18,639 bases of DNA from Cyanobacteria bacterium UBA1221 (GCA_002309425.1 DBXD01000033.1:6244-24882); one strand, 5' to 3'; shown: positions 8,899 to 14,817, counted from the stretch's first letter. A program made the numbers and translations. The notes: generated by a model not told the origin, from the sequence alone.

Positions 8899-8930
8899 GG
8901 TTCTCGTCCTTCCTCTGTTTTTGGACAATT

Positions 8931-8950
8931 AAAAAGCGGAAGACGGGACT
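8931..8950. repeat. 20-bp direct repeat, native copy at the tRNA-Gly 3' end
   Basis: This is the partner of the repeat at 8757-8776 and lies across the 3' boundary of the tRNA-Gly gene, the part of tRNA genes that often serves as an integration site. No integrase gene is present in the window. Confidence 0.85.
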
Positions 8951-9006
8951 CGAACCCGCGACGTCAACCTTGGGAAGGTTGCATTCTACCACTGAATTAC
9001 TTCCGC
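8935..9006 (-). tRNA. tRNA-Gly (anticodon CCC)
   Basis: The minus strand folds as a full cloverleaf. The acceptor stem is GCGGAAG with CTTCCGC, the D arm contains TTCAGTGGTAGAA, and the anticodon stem CAACC/GGTTG closes the loop TTCCCAA with anticodon CCC at 8974-8972. The T arm is CGGG-TTCGAGT-CCCG. The discriminator is T (8935), usual for glycine tRNAs. CCA is not encoded, since the next bases are TTTTAATT, so CCA must be added enzymatically. It reads GGG codons. It has its own promoter and sits 43 bp past the terminator hairpin region of the TRL-like gene. A T run directly after the gene may help termination. Confidence 0.95.
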
Positions 9007-9016
9007 ATGCTCTGAT

Positions 9017-9045
9017 ATTATATTCCAAATCTCTTTATTTTTCAA
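9017..9045 (-). promoter_or_regulatory. Promoter of tRNA-Gly
   Basis: On the minus strand TTGAAA (9045-9040), a 17-base spacer and a perfect TATAAT (9022-9017) place the start only a few bases before the mature 5' end at 9006. This is a near-consensus sigma-70 promoter, and its -35 element abuts the upstream terminator. Confidence 0.75.
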
Positions 9046-9048
9046 CAC

Positions 9049-9080
9049 AAAAAACGGCTCCTGATGGAGCCGCCTTTTTC
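9049..9080 (-). terminator. Intrinsic terminator after the TRL-like gene
   Basis: CGGCTCC and GGAGCCG form a 7-bp GC-rich stem around TGAT (9055-9072). On the minus strand a T run follows, and on the plus strand another T run follows CC, so it could work in both directions. It lies 20 bp past the TRL-like stop codon and insulates the tRNA promoter. Confidence 0.85.
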
Positions 9081-9099
9081 CTTTTTCCCTTTACCAAAA

Positions 9100-9420
9100 T
9101 TAATTACCGTAAACTCTCAGAGTTTTTGTACCGTAAACTACTATATAGCGTTTTTCCCAATCTGCAGCAGTTACTTTTGAAATTCTGCCGTTCTTCATTG
9201 CTGAACGAATTGAGCAGTCACCCCAATTTACGATACCCAAAACAGTTCTGCATGTTGCTTCTCCTGTTCTTGTACCTAACGTTGCACCCGGAGTTGCATA
9301 ATCCATGGCTTCTTTTGTACCGTTATATATGCCCATACCCCACGGTTCATAAGCCTGTGCCTTCGGTGCCAAAGTCATACCCAACATTACCAGTGCCAAC
9401 ATAACAATTAATCTCTTCAT
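9100..9420 (-). CDS. Small secreted TRL-like (tRNA-associated locus) family protein
   Basis: A 106-residue precursor with signal peptide MKRLIVMLALVMLGMTLAPKAQA and a type I cleavage pattern (AQA before Y24), giving a mature protein of 83 residues. The core GTRTGEATCRTVLGIVNWGD followed by CSIRSAMKNGRISKV matches, from memory, the TRL-like family pattern (G...GEA...ILG.V..GD.SI..A...G.I.K), whose function is unknown. Many members are lipoproteins, but no lipobox cysteine is present here. Cys57 and Cys69 could form a disulfide in the periplasm. AGGGGG lies about 6 bases before the ATG. The gene is a single unit between two terminators and lies just upstream of tRNA-Gly on the same strand, fitting the family name. 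The signal peptide and core are seen; family membership is recalled and moderately sure. Confidence 0.8.
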   Translation of the reverse strand: MKRLIVMLALVMLGMTLAPKAQAYEPWGMGIYNGTKEAMDYATPGATLGTRTGEATCRTVLGIVNWGDCSIRSAMKNGRISKVTAADWEKRYIVVYGTKTLRVYGN

Positions 9421-9460
9421 AAAAAACCCCCTTTTCTTATTCCTATAAACTCACACAAAA

Positions 9461-9489
9461 ATTCTATTACGAACAAAATATATGCGCAA
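9461..9489 (-). promoter_or_regulatory. Possible promoter of the TRL-like gene
   Basis: On the minus strand TTGCGC (9489-9484) and TAGAAT (9466-9461) are 17 bases apart; the -10 matches 5/6 and the -35 only 3/6. The gene must be transcribed independently, because the rpsI terminator is at 9492-9518, so a promoter in 9421-9491 is expected. Confidence 0.4.
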
Positions 9490-9491
9490 GT

Positions 9492-9518
9492 AAAAAAGGC
9501 TCCATAGGAGCCTTTTTG
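9492..9518 (-). terminator. Intrinsic terminator of the ribosomal operon after rpsI
   Basis: AGGCTCC and GGAGCCT with an ATA loop, extended by A/T pairs to an 11-bp or longer stem, run into six T residues on the minus strand. It starts 17 bp past the rpsI stop and ends the infA-rpsI operon. It could also work on the plus strand. Confidence 0.9.
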
Positions 9519-9534
9519 ATATTTCCTGAAAATA

Positions 9535-9930
9535 TTAACGTTTTGAGAACTGGAATCTCTTACGAGCTCTTTTTCTGCCGTATTTCTTACGTTCTTTAAC
9601 ACGCGGGTCGCGGGTTAACAAACCTTCCATTCTCAATACGTTTCTGAATTTCTCGTCAACCTGTAACAATGCTCTTGAAATACCGTGTCTGATTGCACCG
9701 CATTGTGCAACAACACCGCCGCCTACAACTTTTACCCTTACGTCATATTTTTCCTGAGTTTCAGTCAAAACCAACGGTCTATATACCAACATCTCAACAG
9801 CCGGACGGTTGCCGATATAGTTTCTCAATGTTTTTCCGTTAACGAAAATTCTGCCTTTACCTTTTACAAGTTTTACAACCGCAATAGAGGTCTTTCTACG
9901 GCCTGTTGCTTTAATTTCAGTATCTGCCAT
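9535..9930 (-). CDS. rpsI: Small ribosomal subunit protein uS9
   Basis: S9 contacts P-site tRNA with its C-terminal tail in the 30S subunit. The 131-residue product has the family start ATGRRKTSIAVVKL, the block VVGGGVVAQCGAIRHGISRALL and the diagnostic basic end DPRVKERKKYGRKRARKRFQFSKR-type tail (SKR terminus). The ATG overlaps the last base of the rplM stop, so the two are translationally coupled, as in almost all bacteria. It is the last gene before a strong terminator. Confidence 0.98.
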   Translation of the reverse strand: MADTEIKATGRRKTSIAVVKLVKGKGRIFVNGKTLRNYIGNRPAVEMLVYRPLVLTETQEKYDVRVKVVGGGVVAQCGAIRHGISRALLQVDEKFRNVLRMEGLLTRDPRVKERKKYGRKRARKRFQFSKR

Positions 9931-10367
9931 TATTTAGCCTCCTTTTCCAATACGATTGGTTTTTGTGCAGCATGCGGATGTTCGCTTCCTGCATAGATTT
10001 TCAATTTTGTTAACTGTTGTGCGCCCAATGTATTGTGCTGCAACATCCCTTTTACAGCCTTTTCCAATGCCAAAGTTCCGTCTTTTTCCATCAATTCATT
10101 GAAACTTGCACTCTTTAATCCGCCCGGATATCCGGTGTGGTGTAAATAGATTTTATCTGTTTCTTTTTTACCTGTTACTCTAACCTTGTCAGCATTGATA
10201 ACAACTACGAAATCACCTGTATCAACATTAGGAGTGTATTCAGGTTTGTTTTTACCTCTTAAAATATCGGCAATTCTTACCGCAAGACGACCTAATACTT
10301 CGCCTTCGGCATCTATTAAATACCATTTTCTTTCTACTTCAAGAGGTTTTGCTGAATATGTCTTCAT
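9930..10367 (-). CDS. rplM: Large ribosomal subunit protein uL13
   Basis: L13 is an early-assembly 50S protein. The 145 residues include the family start MKTYSAKPLEVERKWYLIDA, the segment LGRLAVRIADILRGKNKPEY, then TPNVDTGDFVVVINA, and the block GYPGGLKS, with AVKGMLQHNTLGAQQLTKLKIYAG toward the C-terminus in family order. It lies 19 bp after truA and overlaps rpsI by one base. The rplM-rpsI pair commonly stands alone in other phyla; here it is joined to rplQ-truA as in Cyanobacteria. Confidence 0.98.
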   Translation of the reverse strand: MKTYSAKPLEVERKWYLIDAEGEVLGRLAVRIADILRGKNKPEYTPNVDTGDFVVVINADKVRVTGKKETDKIYLHHTGYPGGLKSASFNELMEKDGTLALEKAVKGMLQHNTLGAQQLTKLKIYAGSEHPHAAQKPIVLEKEAK

Positions 10368-10386
10368 GCTTTTTCTCCGTTTATTT

Positions 10387-11187
10387 TTATTTATATGTTA
10401 CTTCTAAAAGTGTCAATCCGAACGGACTGACTGTCTGACCGGCACAAGTCCGATCCTTCGCCTCAAGAACATCTTTCATATGCTCCGGCGGCAAATTGTG
10501 CCCCTCTATATAAAGGAGCGTGCCGACTATCGTTCTTACCATATTGTAGAGAAATCTGTTTCCCACAATATCAATAATTACTCTGTCATCGTCTGCTTTA
10601 TGGCATTCGACTCTCGATAAAGTGCAAACTTTGCTCGGGTTAAGCGTTCCGGAACTTTTGAAACTTGAAAAATCATGTTCTCCCAACAGATAATTCAGGG
10701 ATTTTTGCATCCTTTCAATATCTACAGGAAATTTCACCCTCATCAAATCACCGTCATAAGCATTTTTACATTTCCGATTTATAAATACAAATTGGTAATG
10801 TCTGCTTATGGCAGATTTTTGAGCATGAAAACTTTCATCGACTTCTTTTAGCTCATCGACAGAAATATCATCAGGCAATATTTCATTGATATGGTAGAGA
10901 AACTTTGAAGCAACAATGGGTTCCTCCACATCAAAATGAACAATCTGCCCTTTTGAATTTACACCTCTGTCTGTTCTTCCGGAGAAGATTACCTTTATCG
11001 GCCGGCTGTATTCTTTAGCACTCTCCGGTTCACACCGGTTTGTGCTGTTTTTTATCAATGTACTGATTGCTTTTTCAAGTTCTTCCTGTATTGTCGGGAA
11101 TCCCTCTATCGGTTTACCGTTTTCTAACAGAAGCTGGCTGCCCGCATAATTCTTCCCGATATACTGAACTCTTAGAGCATATCTCAT
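10387..11187 (-). CDS. truA: tRNA pseudouridine(38-40) synthase
   Basis: TruA isomerises uridines 38-40 in the anticodon arm of many tRNAs. The 266-residue product has the catalytic motif SGRTDRGVNS, with the nucleophilic aspartate at residue 73. That position is later than in E. coli TruA (Asp60) because the stretch before it is longer (about residues 20-62, from LLLENGKPIEGF to AKEYSRPIKV). Other family blocks are ISRHYQF near 127, HDFSSFKSSG near 171 and NRFLYNMVRTIVGTLLYIE near 211-229. The ATG is 7 bp past the rplQ stop. Placement between rplQ and rplM matches the cyanobacterial order. Confidence 0.95.
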   Translation of the reverse strand: MRYALRVQYIGKNYAGSQLLLENGKPIEGFPTIQEELEKAISTLIKNSTNRCEPESAKEYSRPIKVIFSGRTDRGVNSKGQIVHFDVEEPIVASKFLYHINEILPDDISVDELKEVDESFHAQKSAISRHYQFVFINRKCKNAYDGDLMRVKFPVDIERMQKSLNYLLGEHDFSSFKSSGTLNPSKVCTLSRVECHKADDDRVIIDIVGNRFLYNMVRTIVGTLLYIEGHNLPPEHMKDVLEAKDRTCAGQTVSPFGLTLLEVTYK

Positions 11188-11194
11188 TTTTGGC

Positions 11195-11623
11195 TTACAC
11201 CAACTGGATTAAAGCCATTTCGGAAGCATCTCCGCGGCGGGGAGGAAGTCTGAATATTCTTGTATATCCGCCCTTTCTGTCGGAGTACTGTTTTCCGATT
11301 ACCGTAAACAATTTTCTCAAAACAGTTTGCGGTGCCAATTTTTTGTCAGCTACTGCAGCATCAAATACTTCGCCGGTTTTCAAATCCATGAATTTTCCGG
11401 TTTCTTTGTTGTAAATGTGTCTTGCAGCCTGACGAATAGCGGCCAGGTCACCTTTTTTAGCAAGAGTGATAATTCCTTCAGCATATGGTCTGAGTGCTTT
11501 CGCACGAGCCATTGTTGTTTTAATTTCACCATGCACAAAAAGTTCTGTCGCCAATGCACGCAACAAAGCATCTCTTTGGTCTTTTGCCTTGCTAAGTGTA
11601 TGTTTTTTTGTCATGTGTCTCAT
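11195..11623 (-). CDS. rplQ: Large ribosomal subunit protein bL17
   Basis: L17 sits near the peptide exit tunnel of the 50S subunit. The product has 142 residues. The start MRH is the near-universal L17 beginning and is preceded by AAGGA about 9 bases away; an ATG three codons later is less likely. Family segments are RDALLRALATELFVHGEIKT, TMARAKALRPYAEGIITLAK and GGYTRIFRLPPRRGDASEMA in the C-terminal part. It follows rpoA after 59 bp, the usual rpoA-rplQ pairing. Confidence 0.97.
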   Translation of the reverse strand: MRHMTKKHTLSKAKDQRDALLRALATELFVHGEIKTTMARAKALRPYAEGIITLAKKGDLAAIRQAARHIYNKETGKFMDLKTGEVFDAAVADKKLAPQTVLRKLFTVIGKQYSDRKGGYTRIFRLPPRRGDASEMALIQLV

Positions 11624-11682
11624 TGTTAGTTTTCCTTTATATTTATTTTGTTATTTGTTTATATTTGTCTTGGATTATTGCT

Positions 11683-12651
11683 TTAGCCGATTTCTTCTTC
11701 CATTTCAGGATTTGGAGCTAAATCCAAACCGAAATGGTGCAATCTTTCGATTACTTCGTCTGAAGATTTTTTACCAAAGTTTTTAATGTTCAATAAATCA
11801 TGTTCTGATTTCTTCAACAATTCTGCCATTGAGTTTATGCTTGCTCTTTTCAGGCAGTTATATGCTCTTACTGACAATTCAAGTTCTTCAATTGTCATTG
11901 TCGGAGCATCTTCTTCCTCTTCAACTGTTTCTTCAACAGCCGCAACAGGTGTAACTACCGGCTGACCGGTGATTGCAGCTATCTGCATAAAGTGGTCAAT
12001 CAGTAAATTAGATGCCTGACTTAATGCTGTTGTTACTTCAATTGAACCATTAGACCAAATTTCTAATGTTAATTTATCGAAATCAATTGAATCACCTACA
12101 CGGGTATTTTCTACATTGTAGCTGACTCTCTTGATAGGCATAAACGTTGCATCTATCGGAAGAACATCAATTGAAATACCTTTAGAATCTCTTGGTACAT
12201 CATGAGGTTCATAACCTTTTCCTGTTTCAACGATAACATCAGCATGGAAGCTTCCGCCTTCAGCTACCGTACAAATTAACCAGTCAGGGTTTACAACCTT
12301 TACACCTGCCGGTAATTGAATATCACTTGCAAGAACTGCTCCTGCTTTATCAACGTCTATACGCAAGTGCTGTGGTTCCGGTGAATCTGTCTTTACAACT
12401 AAACCTTTTAAATTCAGCATAACATCAATAACATCTTCCAGTACGCCCGGAATTGAAGTGTATTCATGAGTGATACCTTCTATTCTTGCAGAAGTAACTG
12501 CCGTACCTTCAAGACTTGACAGTAATACACGTCTTAAAGAATTACCGATTGTTGTACCGAAACCTTTTTCCAATGGTTCAATTACAAACTTACCGTATTG
12601 GGAACCGTCTGAACTTGTTGTCGTATTAACGCATTTAATTTTTAATTCCAT
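11683..12651 (-). CDS. rpoA: DNA-directed RNA polymerase alpha subunit
   Basis: The alpha dimer nucleates RNA polymerase assembly, and its C-terminal domain contacts UP elements and activators. The 322-residue length is usual. The N-terminal domain (about 1-230) shows FVIEPLEKGFGTTIGNSLRR and VLLSSLEGTAVTSARIEG, then HEYTSIPGVLEDVIDVMLNL. An acidic linker (VEETVEEEEDAP, about 239-250) leads to the C-terminal domain (about 253-312) with LELSVRAYNCLKRASINSMA and LLNIKNFGKKSSDEVIERL. AGGAG lies 9 bases before the ATG. A 229-bp spacer separates it from rpsD, long for this operon, and may hold a leader or regulatory structure. The wording resembles cyanobacterial RpoA. Confidence 0.98.
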   Translation of the reverse strand: MELKIKCVNTTTSSDGSQYGKFVIEPLEKGFGTTIGNSLRRVLLSSLEGTAVTSARIEGITHEYTSIPGVLEDVIDVMLNLKGLVVKTDSPEPQHLRIDVDKAGAVLASDIQLPAGVKVVNPDWLICTVAEGGSFHADVIVETGKGYEPHDVPRDSKGISIDVLPIDATFMPIKRVSYNVENTRVGDSIDFDKLTLEIWSNGSIEVTTALSQASNLLIDHFMQIAAITGQPVVTPVAAVEETVEEEEDAPTMTIEELELSVRAYNCLKRASINSMAELLKKSEHDLLNIKNFGKKSSDEVIERLHHFGLDLAPNPEMEEEIG

Positions 12652-12880
12652 TCTTTTAATCTCCTAGTTTTAAAAATAACTACTTGGATTTTAAACTCTC
12701 TCGAGTTTAGTACCGGATTATACCGGCTCTACGTTCCTTCCTTTAACTTATCCGCCTGTCAAATCAAAGATTTGTTCGTTCTTTTCGCTTACGCTTCATT
12801 CACAATGGCGGCTTCGTTATGTTCGTGCCCTGCTCGTTTTGCTCTCGCAAACCGACTCCGGCACTCACACCGGCTACGCA
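12652..12880. other. Long structured spacer between rpsD and rpoA
   Basis: No gene was found in this 229-bp gap. It contains a perfect 7-bp hairpin TAAACTC-TCTC-GAGTTTA (12692-12709), a 6-bp hairpin CAAATC-AAA-GATTTG (12760-12774), a direct TACCGG repeat (near 12711 and 12721) and CCGG words around 12857-12872 that can pair. None has a T run long enough for a clear terminator, so transcription probably continues into rpoA. Confidence 0.5.
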
Positions 12881-13483
12881 TTATTTAGAGTAATATTCAA
12901 TTACTAATTGTTCTTTTATTTCAGGATCCATTTCTTCTCTTTCAGGAATTCTGTCAAAAGTAATTTTCAATGCATCCTTATCAACGGTCATCCACGGAGT
13001 ACCGCATGGCATATCTATCATCTCAGTAACAGCTTTTAAGAATGCTGAACTTCTGGACTTGATAGTAATAACATCGCCCGGCTTAACCGAATAAGACGGA
13101 ATATCAACTTTTCTGCCATTTACCAATACATGTCCGTGATTAACGATTTGTCTTGCCTGTTTACGTGAAATACCTAATCCTGCACGGAAAAGAATGTTAT
13201 CCAACCTGGATTCAAGTATCTGTAACAGTATAGTACCTGTAACACCTTTTCTTCTTGCTGCTTCACTATAATATTTTGCGAACTGCTTTTCACTTACAAG
13301 ATATGTAAATCTTATCTTTTGCTTTTCAGCCAAGTGAATTGCATATTCTGAAAGTTTCTTTCTTACTGCACCGTGCTGACCTGATGCATTCTGCGTCATT
13401 GAAGAAGTCAGCTTTCTGTTAGAAAGATCATTAACTTTCTTATTTCTAAACAATTTGTTAGAAGGTCCTGTATATCTAGCCAT
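12881..13483 (-). CDS. rpsD: Small ribosomal subunit protein uS4
   Basis: S4 is a primary 16S rRNA-binding protein that nucleates 30S assembly and represses its own operon in several bacteria. The 200-residue product has the N-terminal segment MARYTGPSNKLFRNKKVNDL with no cysteine, so it is the zinc-free type. The S4 RNA-binding domain contains RLDNILFRAGLGISRKQARQ and IVNHGHVLVNGRKVDIPSY, and the protein ends VIEYYSK. I chose the ATG at 13483 because AGGAG lies 6 bases upstream and MARY is the family start; an in-frame ATG at 13513 would add ten residues that merely translate the ribosome-binding site. Its position between rpsK and rpoA is the general bacterial order; from memory, many Cyanobacteria have moved rpsD elsewhere. 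Confidence 0.97.
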   Translation of the reverse strand: MARYTGPSNKLFRNKKVNDLSNRKLTSSMTQNASGQHGAVRKKLSEYAIHLAEKQKIRFTYLVSEKQFAKYYSEAARRKGVTGTILLQILESRLDNILFRAGLGISRKQARQIVNHGHVLVNGRKVDIPSYSVKPGDVITIKSRSSAFLKAVTEMIDMPCGTPWMTVDKDALKITFDRIPEREEMDPEIKEQLVIEYYSK

Positions 13484-13504
13484 TTTTTTCTCCTTTTTCT
13501 TGTT

Positions 13505-13550
13505 GCGGGGCATCTATGGTTTACGATTTGGCTGTTTCGCAAGCCCCCGC
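13505..13550 (-). promoter_or_regulatory. Possible regulatory hairpin upstream of rpsD
   Basis: GCGGGG (on the transcript from 13550) and CCCCGC (to 13505) are perfectly complementary and close a loop of 34 bases that contains a further GGCT/AGCC stem. The structure ends 12 bases before the AGGAG of rpsD. Ribosomal protein S4 often controls its own mRNA through leader structures, so this is a candidate site; the pairing is seen and the function is inferred. Confidence 0.45.
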
Positions 13551-13610
13551 ATTTTAATCTGTTTCTTTTTGTCTTTTTGAGCTTATATTGTGTACTACGC
13601 ACTATATACG

Positions 13611-13997
13611 TTATACACGTCTTTTCTTTGGAGGACGGCATCCGTTGTGCGGGATTGGGGTTACATCTCTGATTAACGTAATTTCCAAACCTGCTGCCTG
13701 AATTGCTCTTATCGCAGTTTCTCTGCCTGAGCCCGGTCCTTTGATGTGAACTTCAACTTTTTTCATACCCTGGTCAATTGATTTTTTTGCTACCAATTCA
13801 GCTGCAGATTGTGCTGCAAACGGGGTACCTTTTCTTGCACCTTTAAAACCGCTTGCACCTGCTGTAGCCCAAGCAATAGCATTACCCTGAGTATCCGTAG
13901 AAGTTACTATTGTATTGTTGAATGTTGACTGAATGTGTACAACACCCTGCAATACATTTTTCTTTTCTTTTTTCTTTGTTTTTACTGGTCTTGCCAT
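13611..13997 (-). CDS. rpsK: Small ribosomal subunit protein uS11
   Basis: S11 forms part of the 30S platform beside the mRNA exit. The 128-residue product has VVHIQSTFNNTIVTSTDTQG, the segment AWATAGASGFKGARKGTPFA, KGPGSGRETAIRA and the C-terminal DVTPIPHNGCRPPKKRRV, all family hallmarks. AAGGA lies upstream of the ATG. It sits between rpsM (50 bp) and rpsD (127 bp). Confidence 0.98.
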   Translation of the reverse strand: MARPVKTKKKEKKNVLQGVVHIQSTFNNTIVTSTDTQGNAIAWATAGASGFKGARKGTPFAAQSAAELVAKKSIDQGMKKVEVHIKGPGSGRETAIRAIQAAGLEITLIRDVTPIPHNGCRPPKKRRV

Positions 13998-14047
13998 TTC
14001 ATTTTTCCTTTATGTTTTATTAATTTACCTTTTATACTTGCTTCAAA

Positions 14048-14419
14048 CTAAGCTGTCTTTTTCTTGGTAATAGCTAAACCTTTTTTACCACGGCGTGTTC
14101 TTGCATTAGTTTTGGTTCTTTGTCCGCGGCAAGGAAGATTTCTCTTGTGCCTCAAACCTCTGTATGAACCGATTTCCTGAAGACGCTTGATATTCATTGA
14201 AACTTCACGTCTAAGGTCACCTTCAATGTGGTAGTTTGCCAGCTCATTACGAAGGTTTTTAATATCTTCTTCCGTTAAATCATCTGTTCTTAAATCAGGT
14301 GAAATTCCGGTTGCTGATAAAATTTTCTTTGCTCTTGTCGGTCCTATACCGAAAATATAGGTAAGAGCAACTTCCATTCTTTTGTTTCTAGGTAAGTCAA
14401 CACCTACTAATCTTGCCAT
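14048..14419 (-). CDS. rpsM: Small ribosomal subunit protein uS13
   Basis: S13 lies in the 30S head and bridges to the 50S subunit. With the start at 14419 the product is 123 residues, near the family norm, beginning MARLVGVDLPRNKRMEVALT and containing IFGIGPTRAKKILSATGI (the helix-turn-helix-like family block), SYRGLRHKRNLPCRGQRTKT and NARTRRGK. An in-frame ATG at 14470 would add 17 residues, but AAAGGAG lies directly before the chosen ATG and inside that extension. A 231-bp gap to rpmJ precedes it, with a candidate promoter and a hairpin leader. Confidence 0.97.
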   Translation of the reverse strand: MARLVGVDLPRNKRMEVALTYIFGIGPTRAKKILSATGISPDLRTDDLTEEDIKNLRNELANYHIEGDLRREVSMNIKRLQEIGSYRGLRHKRNLPCRGQRTKTNARTRRGKKGLAITKKKTA

Positions 14420-14520
14420 TTTCTTTTCTCCTTTTCTTGGCTTTGGCAGCTGATTTATGGAAAATTCCAAATTGCCGCTCGGTTGTTAGATTTTTTTGGG
14501 TATGAGGCTTAAATACTTCC

Positions 14521-14575
14521 TCACCGGTACCTCTTTAACGTCTTGTACCCGGACTTTCGATAAGTTATCAGGTGA
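14521..14575 (-). promoter_or_regulatory. Candidate structured leader of rpsM
   Basis: On the transcript TCACC (14575-14571) can pair with GGTGA (14525-14521). Inside, CCGGGTAC (14552-14545) can pair with GTACCGG (14530-14524), with one G bulged or with competition for two bases. The structure lies about 100 bases before the rpsM ATG. In E. coli the rpsM leader is the S4 repressor target, which makes this a reasonable but untested regulatory candidate. Confidence 0.45.
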
Positions 14576-14590
14576 TTGTGTTACTATGTG

Positions 14591-14619
14591 ATTAAGTTTT
14601 TAATATATGATTTTGTCAA
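14591..14619 (-). promoter_or_regulatory. Candidate internal promoter upstream of rpsM
   Basis: A perfect TTGACA (14619-14614) is followed after 17 bases by CTTAAT (14596-14591; 4/6). It lies in the 231-bp gap between rpmJ and rpsM and would transcribe the hairpin leader and then rpsM onward. Confidence 0.45.
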
Positions 14620-14650
14620 ACTTAAACAAAAAGAACCTGTCACACTTGAA

Positions 14651-14764
14651 TTAACCCTGTCTTTGTTTATGTTTAGGGTTTTCACATATTACGGCAATTC
14701 TGCCTTTTCTTTTGATACATTTGCATTTGTCGCAAATCTTTTTTACTGATGATCTTACTTTCAT
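14651..14764 (-). CDS. rpmJ: Large ribosomal subunit protein bL36, zinc-binding form
   Basis: I read this 37-residue gene directly from the sequence: MKVRSSVKKICDKCKCIKRK followed by GRIAVICENPKHKQRQG. It has the zinc ribbon of the ordinary L36 type with Cys11, Cys14, Cys27 and His32; an additional Cys16 is present. L36 is the smallest 50S protein. A GGAAAA-type weak ribosome-binding site precedes the ATG. It lies 53 bp after infA, the universal infA-rpmJ order, and is followed by an atypically long gap before rpsM. Confidence 0.97.
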   Translation of the reverse strand: MKVRSSVKKICDKCKCIKRKGRIAVICENPKHKQRQG

Positions 14765-14817
14765 TTTTGTTTTCCTTTATATTAATTGTGAGATGTGTTC
14801 AAATAATTTCAGTTATA

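Larger units (their letters stand above)
8685..8934. other. Hairpin- and repeat-rich gene-free spacer between the tRNA gene and the autotransporter
   Basis: No credible gene lies in 8478-8934. The part next to the tRNA gene is structured: a copy of the tRNA 3' end, two perfect-stem hairpins, an 11-bp direct repeat GCTCATTCGCT (8782-8792 and 8861-8871), and a repeated GGTTCTCGT word (near 8719 and 8899) that together with the tRNA-end copies suggests an imperfect duplication of about 60 bp. On the minus strand GCGGAA (8809-8804) and TTCCGC (8767-8762) bracket a long loop followed by nine T residues, so the copy may act as a weak terminator. Whether this is a mobile-element scar, a small RNA or a degraded duplication cannot be decided from one sequence. 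Confidence 0.5.

Noticed and set aside
8895..9404. Plus-strand ORF of 169 codons across the tRNA and TRL-like gene
   Set aside because: Its start is a well-known artefact of reading the strand opposite a tRNA gene (KTGLEPATSTLGRLHSTTELL type), and the rest is antisense to the TRL-like gene.
9417..9602. Minus-strand ORF of 61 codons between rpsI and the TRL-like gene
   Set aside because: It starts inside rpsI in another frame and reads through the terminator stem, leaving no coding support.
13484..13513. Longer rpsD start (ATG at 13513)
   Set aside because: The ten extra codons translate the purine-rich ribosome-binding site, and the family begins at MARY.
14420..14470. Longer rpsM start (ATG at 14470)
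   Set aside because: The extension contains the AAAGGAG ribosome-binding site of the true start, and S13 proteins begin at MAR.
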